Both the position numbers and the translations under genes were made by a program. The notes beneath the pieces are model-generated. The model saw nothing but the letters and a program-made list of their open reading frames with translations, made no database searches and was not told the DNA's origin. From an uncultured Pelagibacteraceae bacterium (GTDB lineage Bacteria; Pseudomonadota; Alphaproteobacteria; Pelagibacterales; Pelagibacteraceae), in the NCBI GenBank assembly GCA_902617715.1, contig CACMXS010000010.1:1-49326 (forward strand): DNA of 49,326 bases, in the 5' to 3' direction. This document shows positions 1 through 8,603 of this stretch, piece after piece (position 1 is the first letter of the stretch; every line of letters begins with the position of its first letter).

Positions 1-1024
1 TGGGACTATCTAAAAACATCAATGAAAAAAGGAATTCATTCCAGGCAATCATAAATACATAGAGTGCAACGGACGCAATAGCTGGCAAACTTAAAGGAAT
101 AATAATCTTTAAAATTATACCAAACCAATTTTGACCATCCATAATTCCTGCATCTTCAATTTCCTTTGGAATACTTTTAAAATACCCTTGCAACATATAA
201 ATAGCGACTGGTAATGTGGTTGCGGTGTAGACTATCAATAAACCAAAGATTGAGTTTCTTAATCCAAGTTGACTAAACACTGTATATAAAGGGATCACTA
301 ACACTATAGCTGGAAACATATAAATAATTAAAATCGAGGTTGATAAAAAGTTTTTGCCAAAGAAATTTAATCTAGCAACTGCATAAGCTGCTGGTATTGC
401 AAATAATAGAGTGACAATAACAGTTCCGATAGAAACTGCTGAGCTTATTAAGATATATCTTCCAAAATTATAAGTTTCAAAGATTACAAAATAAGATTTG
501 AATAACTCAGTTAAGCTTTTGGTGAAATCTAGACTAAAGTCTAAAGGATTAACTAATAAAGCGATCTGAGTTTTAAAACTTGTAACTAGCATGATGTAAA
601 ATGGAAATAAAATTACAAATGCAAAGAAAACAATGCCAAATAAAGTGATAAAATCAAAAATAATTTTTTCAGATATGAAATCTTCCTTTAAAGATTGCAT
701 ACTGTATTTTTTGAGTTTGTTCGTAAAAAATAAAGTAATAAAGAAAACCCCAAACATATACCAATATGGAGATGCCTCATTTAAGTAAAAATATAAAATT
801 GAAAATAAAAATGATAATGAGAAAATCTTTATTAAATGGTTAATCTTATTACCTATTAAAACAAATGCTAAAGATAATAATATACCAATTAAAAAAACTG
901 GTGTGGTGTTTAAATTATTGAAATTTAAACCTTGTAATGTAGCCATTATCTTCCAAATTGACAAAATACATGTCAGAAAAAAAGATGATATGATTAAAAA
1001 TATTGAAAGAGATTTAAGATTCAT
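1..1024 (-). CDS. Sugar ABC transporter permease, MalG type (partial, C-terminus off the window)
   Basis: Inner-membrane permease of a carbohydrate ABC importer. The frame is open from an ATG at 1024 to the left edge (341 codons, no stop seen). The C-terminal half is typical MalG: an 'ILFPFYIMLVTSFKT' entry segment, several membrane helices, and an EAA loop (EIEDAGIMDG...) that contacts the ATPase. Ahead of this core lie about 120 extra residues with three or so hydrophobic helices, unusual because MalG proteins normally begin close to the core. The start overlaps the end of the upstream permease gene by 11 bases (1014-1024), so the two are probably translationally coupled. The substrate cannot be read from the permease; the neighbouring genes suggest glucosylglycerate or a related glucoside. 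Confidence 0.9.
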   Translation of the reverse strand, partial: MNLKSLSIFLIISSFFLTCILSIWKIMATLQGLNFNNLNTTPVFLIGILLSLAFVLIGNKINHLIKIFSLSFLFSILYFYLNEASPYWYMFGVFFITLFFTNKLKKYSMQSLKEDFISEKIIFDFITLFGIVFFAFVILFPFYIMLVTSFKTQIALLVNPLDFSLDFTKSLTELFKSYFVIFETYNFGRYILISSAVSIGTVIVTLLFAIPAAYAVARLNFFGKNFLSTSILIIYMFPAIVLVIPLYTVFSQLGLRNSIFGLLIVYTATTLPVAIYMLQGYFKSIPKEIEDAGIMDGQNWFGIILKIIIPLSLPAIASVALYVFMIAWNEFLFSLMFLDSP

Positions 1025-2273
1025 TAGCCCTCTTTCCAATTAATCTAAAATAAATTACCATAAAAGAAATTAGTAACATCACTATGACTATTGAAACTGC
1101 AGACCCCATTCCAATATCTGATACCGCAAAACCTTGCTGATAGACATTTATAGGTAATGTTCTTGTACCAGACGCTCCACCCGTTAATAAAAAGATATCC
1201 TCAAATTTGTTAAAGTTCCAAATAAACCTAATCATAAATAAAATAGAAATTATTGCTGTAATTTGAGGCAGCGTTATATGAATAAATTTTTGTATTGGAC
1301 TTGCACCATCTACATCAGCTGCTTCATACAAACTTTGGGGAATGGCTTGTAATCTAGCTAAGATAAAGAGAAAAGCTAATGGAAAATAACGCCAAATTTC
1401 AAAAAATATTACGGTGGTTAAAGCCAACCTTAATTTAAATTCAAAACCTAAAATACTCATGTTTATATATTTTTGGCCTAATAAATTTATTGGTTGCTCT
1501 ATGATATTAAAATTAACCAATAATGCATTTAAAGTTCCGCTATTAGGGTCTAACAATAAAGTCCAAGTATAAGCTAAAGCAACCACAGGACCAACATATG
1601 GGAAAAGTAGAATGCCACGCATATAAGTTCGACCTTGAATATTTTGATTAACTAATTGAGCTGCTAAAATTCCAAAAACTATTGCTCCAACAGTGCCAAA
1701 AAAAGTGAAGTAAAAGGTTGTTAAAAGTAACTCAACAAAATTATTTTCATAAAAAACTTTTTTAAAATTGACTAATGTAAAATTTGTTGTGAGCAGTGGA
1801 TTATCTGCTCTTCCACTTAGAATTGGTTTTTGTAATTTAATTATTTTTTTATCAATTGTTTCACCATTATTATTCTGTATGGTTATCTCAAAATTTTCTC
1901 TATATTTTGCCTGCCAATTTCCAAAATTACAAATAACCTTTTTAGATTTAAAATTACATCTTGGATCTAGATTAATTGGTGAAATATCATTTGGAAATTT
2001 ATCTTGAAACTTAACATTTCTGATATCCTGAATTAACGAACTGTTTCTTAATTTATAAATAATTTTTAATTCTGATTGATTTTCTGAAATTGATTTTACA
2101 ATTTTCTTTGCTCTTGGCTCTGGAATTCTTATATCTTTTAATTCAATATCTTTAAAACTAATCCACACATTTGCAAAAATAGGAAATAATACAATAGCAA
2201 AAACTAATAGGACTGCAGGTAAAACTAAAGTGTAAGCAGTTCTTTTTTCTAATTTAGATAATGAATCACTCAT
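1014..2273 (-). CDS. Sugar ABC transporter permease, MalF/UgpA type
   Basis: Partner permease of the preceding MalG-type protein (419 aa). TM1 is around residues 14-36. A soluble, probably periplasmic, insertion of about 120 residues follows (roughly 42-165), containing two cysteines and beta-rich sequence. The remaining membrane helices and the EAA loop (EAADVDGASPIQKF) form the usual transport core. The insertion sits between TM1 and TM2, not between TM3 and TM4 as in E. coli MalF. The gene lies 49 bases downstream of the binding-protein gene, separated from it by a strong hairpin (2281-2305) that may lower permease expression relative to the binding protein. Confidence 0.93.
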   Translation of the reverse strand: MSDSLSKLEKRTAYTLVLPAVLLVFAIVLFPIFANVWISFKDIELKDIRIPEPRAKKIVKSISENQSELKIIYKLRNSSLIQDIRNVKFQDKFPNDISPINLDPRCNFKSKKVICNFGNWQAKYRENFEITIQNNNGETIDKKIIKLQKPILSGRADNPLLTTNFTLVNFKKVFYENNFVELLLTTFYFTFFGTVGAIVFGILAAQLVNQNIQGRTYMRGILLFPYVGPVVALAYTWTLLLDPNSGTLNALLVNFNIIEQPINLLGQKYINMSILGFEFKLRLALTTVIFFEIWRYFPLAFLFILARLQAIPQSLYEAADVDGASPIQKFIHITLPQITAIISILFMIRFIWNFNKFEDIFLLTGGASGTRTLPINVYQQGFAVSDIGMGSAVSIVIVMLLISFMVIYFRLIGKRANES

Positions 2274-2280
2274 AATAAAA

Positions 2281-2305
2281 AGCGGATAATAAAATATTAT
2301 CCGCT
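2281..2305 (-). terminator. Intercistronic hairpin between binding protein and permease genes
   Basis: A perfect 10-bp stem, AGCGGATAAT/ATTATCCGCT, with a 5-base loop. Read on the minus strand it is followed by TTTTATTATG, a short U-rich tract leading into the permease start codon. It lies 17 bases past the binding-protein stop. This looks like an attenuating terminator or an mRNA-stabilising 3' end, a common way to make more binding protein than membrane subunit. The role is inferred; the hairpin itself is seen directly. Confidence 0.7.
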
Positions 2306-2322
2306 CTTTATAAATTTATTAT

Positions 2323-3651
2323 TTAAAACTTAGCTAATTCAGCGTTAATTTTCTTAACCGCTTCATCAACTGAGATTTGATCATCAATATATTCTCTAGT
2401 GATTCTATTTAAGAATTGAGAATTAATGATTTTTGATGCTCGAGAAAGTTCACCCTCTTTAACACCCCATCTGTTTGCAGTATCTAGACCTGCAACGATG
2501 TTATCAATAACATCTGCAGAATAAAGGTCAGTTAAAGGAGCTTTTCTATCAACACCTACTGGTAATTTACTCCAAGCTTTTGTGTAAGCATTAGGATCAC
2601 TCTTGTTTCCTCTTCTTACTGGAAATTTTCCTTCCGGAGCAATTCCTAATGTAGCTGTATAACCTTCGCTCATAGAGTACTCTATGAATTTTTTAGCTTC
2701 ATCAGTATCTGCATCCGCAGTAATACCAAAGTATCTTACATCAGCCCAAGCAGCACCTTTTTTATTGTTTGGTCCACTAAAGTTTGTAATGAAACCAGTT
2801 TTAGAAGCTAACTCTGGTGATGTTGGATCACTATTTATTGTTGGAGGAGCAGAGTCTCTTAATCCTGCTAATTCATCCATAATAAAAGGTGACCAAATGA
2901 TCATTGGTGTTTTTCCAGCGAAATATAAAGCTCTAGATTGTTTCCAGAACAATTCTCCTGGAGGACTTGCTTTAGCAATTACTTTATAAAATTCTAAAGA
3001 ATTCTTTAAAGCTTTTCCTTGCTTTTTAGTTCCACCTTTTTTTACAAAATTAACGCCATTAGCTAAAAGTACATGCTCAAGTACTTGGCTCATAAAGTTC
3101 TCATCTGTTTTAGTGGCAGCAACAAAACCAAACATGTCGTTACTTGACAATGCATCAACTGCTTTAACTATGTTTGCATATGAAGTTGGAGGCTCTAAAC
3201 CAGCTGCAGCAAAAAGGTCTTTTCTATAAACGACCATTTGAGTCCAACCATCAACTGGAACAGCTGCAATTTTTCCACCCTTCTTAGCCATATTTAATGC
3301 ACCGGGTGCAAAAGTTTTTTTGCCTAACGACTTAACCACAGCGTTATTTGCATCAACATCTAATATGCCTGCTTCAGCCCATGGTAAAACATATTGTAGA
3401 GTATGATAAATCACATCAGGAAGATCTCCTGCCGCTGCTGCTGCAGTAGCTCTTGTTCCAAGATCTTTTTCTTCAATTGGTATGACTTCAACTTTGATGC
3501 CAGTTTTAGCTTCAAAAGCTTTAGCCATTTCCTCTTGTTTTGCCATTCTTGCAGGCTGAACTTCTGTAGTCCAAAATTTAATATCTGCAAAACTAGTATT
3601 TGAAATTAAAAATACCAGAACAGATATATTTATTATTATTTTTTTAAACAT
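2323..3651 (-). CDS. Sugar ABC transporter substrate-binding protein (extracellular solute-binding family 1)
   Basis: Periplasmic binding protein of 442 aa. A clear Sec signal peptide covers residues 1-22 (basic start, hydrophobic core, cleavage after SFA). The mature protein begins with the family 1 pattern 'IKFWTTEVQPAR', then a helix-rich lobe, 'AAAAGDLPDVIY', and a typical C-terminal domain. It has no lipobox, so it should be soluble in the periplasm. It is the first gene of the binding protein-MalF-MalG unit and diverges from the ATPase gene across 129 bases. The neighbouring glucosylglycerate genes resemble the E. coli ycj set, in which a GH13_18 glucosylglycerate phosphorylase sits beside such a transporter. 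The ligand is therefore inferred to be glucosylglycerate or another small alpha-glucoside. Confidence 0.92.
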   Translation of the reverse strand: MFKKIIINISVLVFLISNTSFADIKFWTTEVQPARMAKQEEMAKAFEAKTGIKVEVIPIEEKDLGTRATAAAAAGDLPDVIYHTLQYVLPWAEAGILDVDANNAVVKSLGKKTFAPGALNMAKKGGKIAAVPVDGWTQMVVYRKDLFAAAGLEPPTSYANIVKAVDALSSNDMFGFVAATKTDENFMSQVLEHVLLANGVNFVKKGGTKKQGKALKNSLEFYKVIAKASPPGELFWKQSRALYFAGKTPMIIWSPFIMDELAGLRDSAPPTINSDPTSPELASKTGFITNFSGPNNKKGAAWADVRYFGITADADTDEAKKFIEYSMSEGYTATLGIAPEGKFPVRRGNKSDPNAYTKAWSKLPVGVDRKAPLTDLYSADVIDNIVAGLDTANRWGVKEGELSRASKIINSQFLNRITREYIDDQISVDEAVKKINAELAKF

Positions 3652-3780
3652 ATTCCCCTCTTTCTTTTGGATTACTCAAAATATCTCTCTGTAACTCAAT
3701 TTATTATTGCTATAAACTTAACAGTGTAATAATTTTTAACAACATTTTAAAATCATTTAAAATCAATTTAAATTTTATAA
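3652..3780. promoter_or_regulatory. Divergent control region of the sugar transporter/glucosylglycerate cluster
   Basis: 129 bases separate the start of the binding-protein gene (minus) from the ATPase gene (plus), so promoters for both units must lie here. Several TATAAA/TATTAT-like -10 candidates are present, but the A+T content is too high to choose one. The only distinctive element is a tandem decamer at 3746-3765. A Shine-Dalgarno-like GAGGGG sits just before the binding-protein ATG on the minus strand (plus-strand cccctc at 3655-3660). The plus-strand start has no clear ribosome-binding site. Confidence 0.55.
3746..3765 (+). repeat. Tandem decamer TTTAAAATCA x2
   Basis: Two perfect head-to-tail copies of TTTAAAATCA, 10 bases apart (about one helical turn), followed by the partial match ATTTAAAT. 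They end 15 bases before the ATPase start codon. Helically phased direct repeats can be operator half-sites, but in DNA this AT-rich a chance origin is quite possible. Confidence 0.45.
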
Positions 3781-4833
3781 ATGTCAAAAATTATTATTAA
3801 AAATCTCAGAAAATCTTTTGGTAATAACAAGGTTATAAATAATTTTAGCTTAAATATAGAAGATGGAGAATTTATTGTTTTAGTAGGTCCCTCAGGTTGT
3901 GGAAAATCAACCTTATTAAGAATGTTCTCAGGATTGGAAAGTATTGATCAAGGAGAAATTTATTTAGATAAAAAATTAATTAATAATTTAATTCCATCCA
4001 AACGTGAAATTGCAATGGTATTTCAATCTTATGCTTTATATCCACACATGAATGTTTTTGAAAACATGTCTTTTGGATTAAAGATGGAAAAAGTTTCAAA
4101 AAGTGAAATTAATCAAAAAGTAAAACATGCTGCTACTACACTTCAAATCGAAGACTTACTTGAAAGAAAACCAAAACAACTTTCAGGTGGACAAAGACAA
4201 AGAGTTGCAATTGGCAGAGCTATTACAAGAAGCCCAAAGGTCTTCTTATTCGATGAACCTTTATCCAATCTAGATGCAGCTTTGAGATCTGAAATGAGAG
4301 TAGAAATATCTAAACTGCATAAAAAGCTAAACTCAAATATAATTTATGTAACTCATGACCAAATAGAGGCAATGACTTTAGCTGATAGAATCGTAGTTCT
4401 TAATAAAGGTAATATTGAACAATTTGGAACACCTTCTGAAATTTATTCTGATCCAAATAATATTTTTGTTGCAGAATTTATAGGATCACCAAAAATGAAC
4501 ATTATTAAAATTAACAAAGATCAAATAATTAATTCAAATACACTAAAACTATTTGATAATGATATCACTTTTGAAAATTATAGATTTGAAGATGAAATGT
4601 ATATTGGTATCAGACCTGAAGACATAAGTTTAAAAAAAGATCGTGAAATTCAATTAAATGTTAAAATTGATCTGATTGAAAATTTAGGATTTGAAAAAAT
4701 TATCTATTCAAAAGTATCGGATAACCAAATTATAATTAAATCGTCAGAAAATATTGATAAAAAATCACTCATTATATCTTTTGCAAAAGATAAAGCCCTA
4801 TTTTTTGACAAAAACAAAAATAGGATAAGATAA
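3781..4833 (+). CDS. Sugar ABC transporter ATP-binding protein, MalK/UgpC type
   Basis: Cytoplasmic ATPase (350 aa) expected to energise the permeases encoded on the other strand. Walker [10 protein letters not shown] is at residues 36-44, the Q-loop is in [11 protein letters not shown], the signature LSGGQ is at 134-138, and Walker B has D158 and E159 followed by the D-loop SNLD and the H-loop THD. The C-terminal 110 residues form the TOBE-type regulatory domain of the MalK group (IGIRPEDI), though shortened. It heads a plus-strand run of four genes with the phosphatase, synthase and phosphorylase of the glucosylglycerate pathway, tying uptake to metabolism of the same compound. Confidence 0.94.
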   Translation: MSKIIIKNLRKSFGNNKVINNFSLNIEDGEFIVLVGPSGCGKSTLLRMFSGLESIDQGEIYLDKKLINNLIPSKREIAMVFQSYALYPHMNVFENMSFGLKMEKVSKSEINQKVKHAATTLQIEDLLERKPKQLSGGQRQRVAIGRAITRSPKVFLFDEPLSNLDAALRSEMRVEISKLHKKLNSNIIYVTHDQIEAMTLADRIVVLNKGNIEQFGTPSEIYSDPNNIFVAEFIGSPKMNIIKINKDQIINSNTLKLFDNDITFENYRFEDEMYIGIRPEDISLKKDREIQLNVKIDLIENLGFEKIIYSKVSDNQIIIKSSENIDKKSLIISFAKDKALFFDKNKNRIR

Positions 4834-4837
4834 ATTT

Positions 4838-5638
4838 TTGAGTAAAAAATTTTCATTAATCATATTCACTGACTTAGATGGCTCTTTGCTACACAGAGAC
4901 AACTTTAGATTTGATCAAATAAAAGATTATCTAAAAAAAATTATAGATGATGGAATAATTATTATACCCAATACTAGTAAAACTGAGAGTGAAATTGAAG
5001 AATTTATGAAAGATTTAGGTTCAAACCTTCCGTTTATTTCAGAAAATGGTTCTGCAATCCATGGATTAAATTTAATTAATAATAATTTTCCAAATAAGAT
5101 AATTTTAAGTAGAGATAAAAAAGAATTACTTGAGATTTTCAATGAAAAAATTCCAAAAGAACTCAAAGATCAATGTAAATTTATTTCAGAAATGAATATA
5201 AAAAATCAAATTGATATTTTTGGACTTCACGATAAAAATTTAAAAAATGCTCTTAATAGAAAATATACAATCCCTTTTTTATTTGATGGAAATAAAATTC
5301 AAAAAAATAAGTTACTTAAAATTTTAAGATCTTCTTCATTAACTATGCAAGAAGGTGGCCGCGTTTTGAATTTGGGTGATAATACAAATAAAGTAAAGTC
5401 AATGAATCAAGTCCTTAAAATATATAAAAAAATAGAGAATAAAATAAAAGTTATCGCTGTAGGAGATAATCATAATGATTTAGATATGTTAAGGAATTGT
5501 GATATTCCATGTTTGGTGTTTAATGATCAATTCAAACAAGATCAAATATACATAGATAATTTAATAGTTTCTAACAAGCCATCACCTGAGGGCTGGGCTG
5601 ATGTGATTAAAACGGCACTAGTTAAAGTAGGATATTAA
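4838..5638 (+). CDS. gpgP: Glucosyl-3-phosphoglycerate (mannosyl-3-phosphoglycerate-type) phosphatase
   Basis: HAD-IIB phosphatase of the mannosyl-3-phosphoglycerate phosphatase family (266 aa). It is expected to remove phosphate from glucosyl-3-phosphoglycerate to give glucosylglycerate. The nucleophile motif is DLDGS with D12 and D14. HAD motif II lies in IPNTSKT, the E-x-G-(S/A) cap entry is SENGSAIHG, and motif IV is GDNHNDLDML. The start is a TTG at 4838, four bases after the ATPase stop; no ATG gives the full N-terminus. The preference for a glucosyl over a mannosyl substrate comes from the next gene, a GT81-type synthase. Family members are known to accept both substrates. Confidence 0.85.
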   Translation: MSKKFSLIIFTDLDGSLLHRDNFRFDQIKDYLKKIIDDGIIIIPNTSKTESEIEEFMKDLGSNLPFISENGSAIHGLNLINNNFPNKIILSRDKKELLEIFNEKIPKELKDQCKFISEMNIKNQIDIFGLHDKNLKNALNRKYTIPFLFDGNKIQKNKLLKILRSSSLTMQEGGRVLNLGDNTNKVKSMNQVLKIYKKIENKIKVIAVGDNHNDLDMLRNCDIPCLVFNDQFKQDQIYIDNLIVSNKPSPEGWADVIKTALVKVGY

Positions 5639-5653
5639 GATTAAAAAATCACT

Positions 5654-6874
5654 ATGAGTGACTTTTCACAAAATGGAGTAATTTCAACTTTGCACGACTT
5701 TAATACAAAGTCCACTTCAGTCATTGAAAGTGAATTGTTAAAATTTTCAAAACAAAGAAAAATGGAATTAATATTACCGTGTCTTTACTCTGAATTAGAA
5801 GGTACAGCATTACCAAAAATAATTGAGGAAATAAGTAAAACAAAATATTTAGATCACATAATTATTGGATTGGATAAAGCAAACGAAACACAAGCTAAAA
5901 AAGCTTGGAAATTTTTTAAGAAATTGAAAACACCTTTTTCAATTCTATGGAATGATGGTCCAAATTTAAAAAAACTAGATCAAGAATTAAAAAAGAATAA
6001 CTTGGCCCCAAGTGAACTGGGTAAAGGAAGAAATGTTTGGTATTGTATAGGTATGTGTATTGCAAGAGACAGTGCTCGCTCAGTTGCTTTACACGATTGT
6101 GATATAAAAACATATGACAGAAGAATGCTGGCAAAACTGTTTTATCCAGTTGTAAATCCTTTATTCAACTTTGAATTTTGCAAAGGATATTATCCAAGAG
6201 TAGCTAATGAAAAAATGAATGGAAGGGTTGCAAGATTATTAGTTTTTCCATTATTGACTGCGTTAGAAAAAACTATTGGTAAAAGTGATTATTTAGAATT
6301 TATGAAGTCATTCAAATATCCTTTGGCAGGCGAATTTTCATTTAGAAGAAATGTTTTACCTGAATTAAGGATTTCCTCTGACTGGGGAATTGAAGTTGGA
6401 ATTTTATCTGAAATGCAAAGAAGTTTTTCTCCTCAAAATATTTGCCAAGTAGATTTAGCAGATAGTTATGACCATAAACATCAAGTGCTTTCAATTGATG
6501 ATGAAACAAAAGGACTTTCAAGAATGTCGATTGATATTATTAAGACATTTATTAAAAAATTAGCAACACAAGGCAATACTTTTAGTAGAGAAAAGTTTAG
6601 ATCATTAAAAGCAACTTACTACAGATCTGCTCTTGATTTAATCGATATATATAGAAATGATGCTGTGATGAACGGCTTAAAATTTGATTCTCATACTGAA
6701 GAAAAAGCAGTTGAATTATTCGCAATAAATATAATGAAAGCTGGGGAAGCTTTTATTCTTAATCCAATGGATACCCCCTTTATACCCACATGGAGTAGAG
6801 TAAAAAGTGCTATACCAGATTTTCTTGGAAGACTTGAAAAAGTAGTTAATGATGATAATAAAAAATATTATTAA
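5654..6874 (+). CDS. gpgS: Glucosyl-3-phosphoglycerate synthase (GT81)
   Basis: Retaining glycosyltransferase (406 aa) that transfers glucose from a nucleotide sugar to D-3-phosphoglycerate, the first step of glucosylglycerate synthesis. It has the GT-A fold signatures of the GpgS/MpgS group: ILPCLYSELEG near residue 38, NDGP for nucleotide contact, a GKGRNVW loop, and the metal site D148-C149-D150. The acceptor region LAGEFSFRR follows. The C-terminal 130 residues are the helical extension of the long bacterial GpgS forms. Its stop codon overlaps the next start (TAATG). Cytoplasmic. It forms the synthesis arm of the cluster together with the phosphatase just upstream. Confidence 0.88.
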   Translation: MSDFSQNGVISTLHDFNTKSTSVIESELLKFSKQRKMELILPCLYSELEGTALPKIIEEISKTKYLDHIIIGLDKANETQAKKAWKFFKKLKTPFSILWNDGPNLKKLDQELKKNNLAPSELGKGRNVWYCIGMCIARDSARSVALHDCDIKTYDRRMLAKLFYPVVNPLFNFEFCKGYYPRVANEKMNGRVARLLVFPLLTALEKTIGKSDYLEFMKSFKYPLAGEFSFRRNVLPELRISSDWGIEVGILSEMQRSFSPQNICQVDLADSYDHKHQVLSIDDETKGLSRMSIDIIKTFIKKLATQGNTFSREKFRSLKATYYRSALDLIDIYRNDAVMNGLKFDSHTEEKAVELFAINIMKAGEAFILNPMDTPFIPTWSRVKSAIPDFLGRLEKVVNDDNKKYY

Positions 6875-8598
6875 TGTTAACTCAAAAAGATCAGAGATCT
6901 ATAAGATCTAAATTAGACAATATTTACAAAATATTGTTATCTAAAAAAGATATTGATTATTTTGAAAATGAGATAGTTCAAATAATTAAATATTTTAACA
7001 AGAAAAATCCAAAAAAGAAAAAAAATATTTCTGAAAAAACTAATTTAATAATTTGTTATGGTGATAGCGTATATTTAGAAAAAAAGAAATCACTTAGAGT
7101 TTTTCAGAATTTTTTCCAAAAAAAATTAAAAAATTATTTTAATACTATTCATTTTTTGCCCTTCTACCCCTCAAGTAGTGATAGTGGCTTTGCCGTAAAA
7201 AATCATTATAAAGTAGAAAATAAACTTGGCAATTGGAGAGATATAAAAAATTTTTCAAAGTCTAGTGATGTTATGGCCGACATGGTTATTAATCATTCAT
7301 CAGCTAGAGGTTTATGGTTTAAAAATTTTCTAAAGAGAAAAGAACCAGGAAAAGATTTTTTTTTTACAGTAAACTCAAAATTTAATATCTCTAAGGTAGT
7401 AAGACCAAGAGATCATAAATTGCTAAAAAAAATTAAAATTTTTGAAAAATCTGATTATCTTTGGCGCACTTTTAGCCCAGATCAAATTGATTTAAATTTT
7501 AAAAATCCATCAGTATTAATTCAATTTATCAAAATTATGATACATCTGATAAATCATGGTGTAACAATTTTCAGATTAGATGCAATTGCATATCTTTGGA
7601 AAGAAAATAAAACTAAGTGTATTAATTTAAAACAAACACATGAAATTATTAAACTATTTAGAATCATAATTAATCTTCTAAATATTCAAACCACAATAAT
7701 TACAGAAACAAATTTACCTGAAAAAGAAAATTTAAGCTATTTTGGCAAAAATGATGAAGCTAATTGGATTTATAATTTTTCTTTACCGCCATTATTAATT
7801 CATGCTTTCTTGTTTGAGAATAGTTCGTATCTAAATAAATGGAGCAAAAGTCTTCCAAATACAAAAATTGGAAATAGTTATTTAAATTTTATTGCATCAC
7901 ATGATGGGATAGGAATCAGACCAACTGAGGGATTATTTGATGAAAAAACTTTAAATAACTTTTTAAAAAGGCTAAAAAAAAATGGTTCAAAATTTTCTTA
8001 TAGAAAAGTTCAAAATAAAATTAAAAAAATATATGAGGCAAATATTACAGTTTTTGATGCTTTAAAAAAATCTGATTATGACCAAAAAGGTGAATTTTAT
8101 TTTGAAAGATATGTTGCTGCTCATGCAATCATGATCTCCTTTGAGGGAATTCCAGCCATATATTTTAACTCCATGTTTGGGACATCTAATGATGAAGCCA
8201 AATTCATAATCACTGGGAACAATAGAGATGTTAATAGATATAGATGGAATTTAAAAAATATAACAAATAAACTTAAAAATAATAAAACTAAACAAAGTAT
8301 TTTTTATCATAACCTCGTAAATTTATTGAGGATAAAGAAAAGACAAAAAGCATTCCATCCCAATGCTAAAAGATTGAATATAAACCTTGGAACTAAAATA
8401 TTTTGTTTCAAAAGAATAAGTTTAGATAAAAAACAAACGATAATATCAATTACAAATTGTTCTTCTATTCCTCAATATCCGAAATTAGATAAAAAGTATC
8501 TCAAATGGAATAATCTTATCAATCCAAAATTTAAACCATTTAAAAATAAAACTCTTAAACTTAAACCATTTGAGACAATGTGGTTATCAAATATCTAA
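6874..8598 (+). CDS. GH13_18 sucrose phosphorylase-like enzyme, probable glucosylglycerate phosphorylase
   Basis: Alpha-amylase superfamily enzyme (574 aa) of the sucrose-phosphorylase subfamily. The four GH13 regions are visible: DMVINHSS from D136, FRLDA with nucleophile D236, ITETN with acid/base E278, and ASHDGIG with H343 and D344 as transition-state stabiliser. No signal peptide, so it is cytoplasmic. The subfamily includes sucrose, sucrose-6-phosphate and glucosylglycerate phosphorylases. Clustering with gpgS, gpgP and an ABC importer favours phosphorolysis of glucosylglycerate to glucose 1-phosphate and glycerate. Sucrose phosphorylase is the main alternative. It is unusually rich in lysine and asparagine. 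It is the last gene of the run, converging on the next unit with only 5 bases between stops. Confidence 0.82.
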   Translation: MLTQKDQRSIRSKLDNIYKILLSKKDIDYFENEIVQIIKYFNKKNPKKKKNISEKTNLIICYGDSVYLEKKKSLRVFQNFFQKKLKNYFNTIHFLPFYPSSSDSGFAVKNHYKVENKLGNWRDIKNFSKSSDVMADMVINHSSARGLWFKNFLKRKEPGKDFFFTVNSKFNISKVVRPRDHKLLKKIKIFEKSDYLWRTFSPDQIDLNFKNPSVLIQFIKIMIHLINHGVTIFRLDAIAYLWKENKTKCINLKQTHEIIKLFRIIINLLNIQTTIITETNLPEKENLSYFGKNDEANWIYNFSLPPLLIHAFLFENSSYLNKWSKSLPNTKIGNSYLNFIASHDGIGIRPTEGLFDEKTLNNFLKRLKKNGSKFSYRKVQNKIKKIYEANITVFDALKKSDYDQKGEFYFERYVAAHAIMISFEGIPAIYFNSMFGTSNDEAKFIITGNNRDVNRYRWNLKNITNKLKNNKTKQSIFYHNLVNLLRIKKRQKAFHPNAKRLNINLGTKIFCFKRISLDKKQTIISITNCSSIPQYPKLDKKYLKWNNLINPKFKPFKNKTLKLKPFETMWLSNI

Positions 8599-8603
8599 AC
8601 ACA

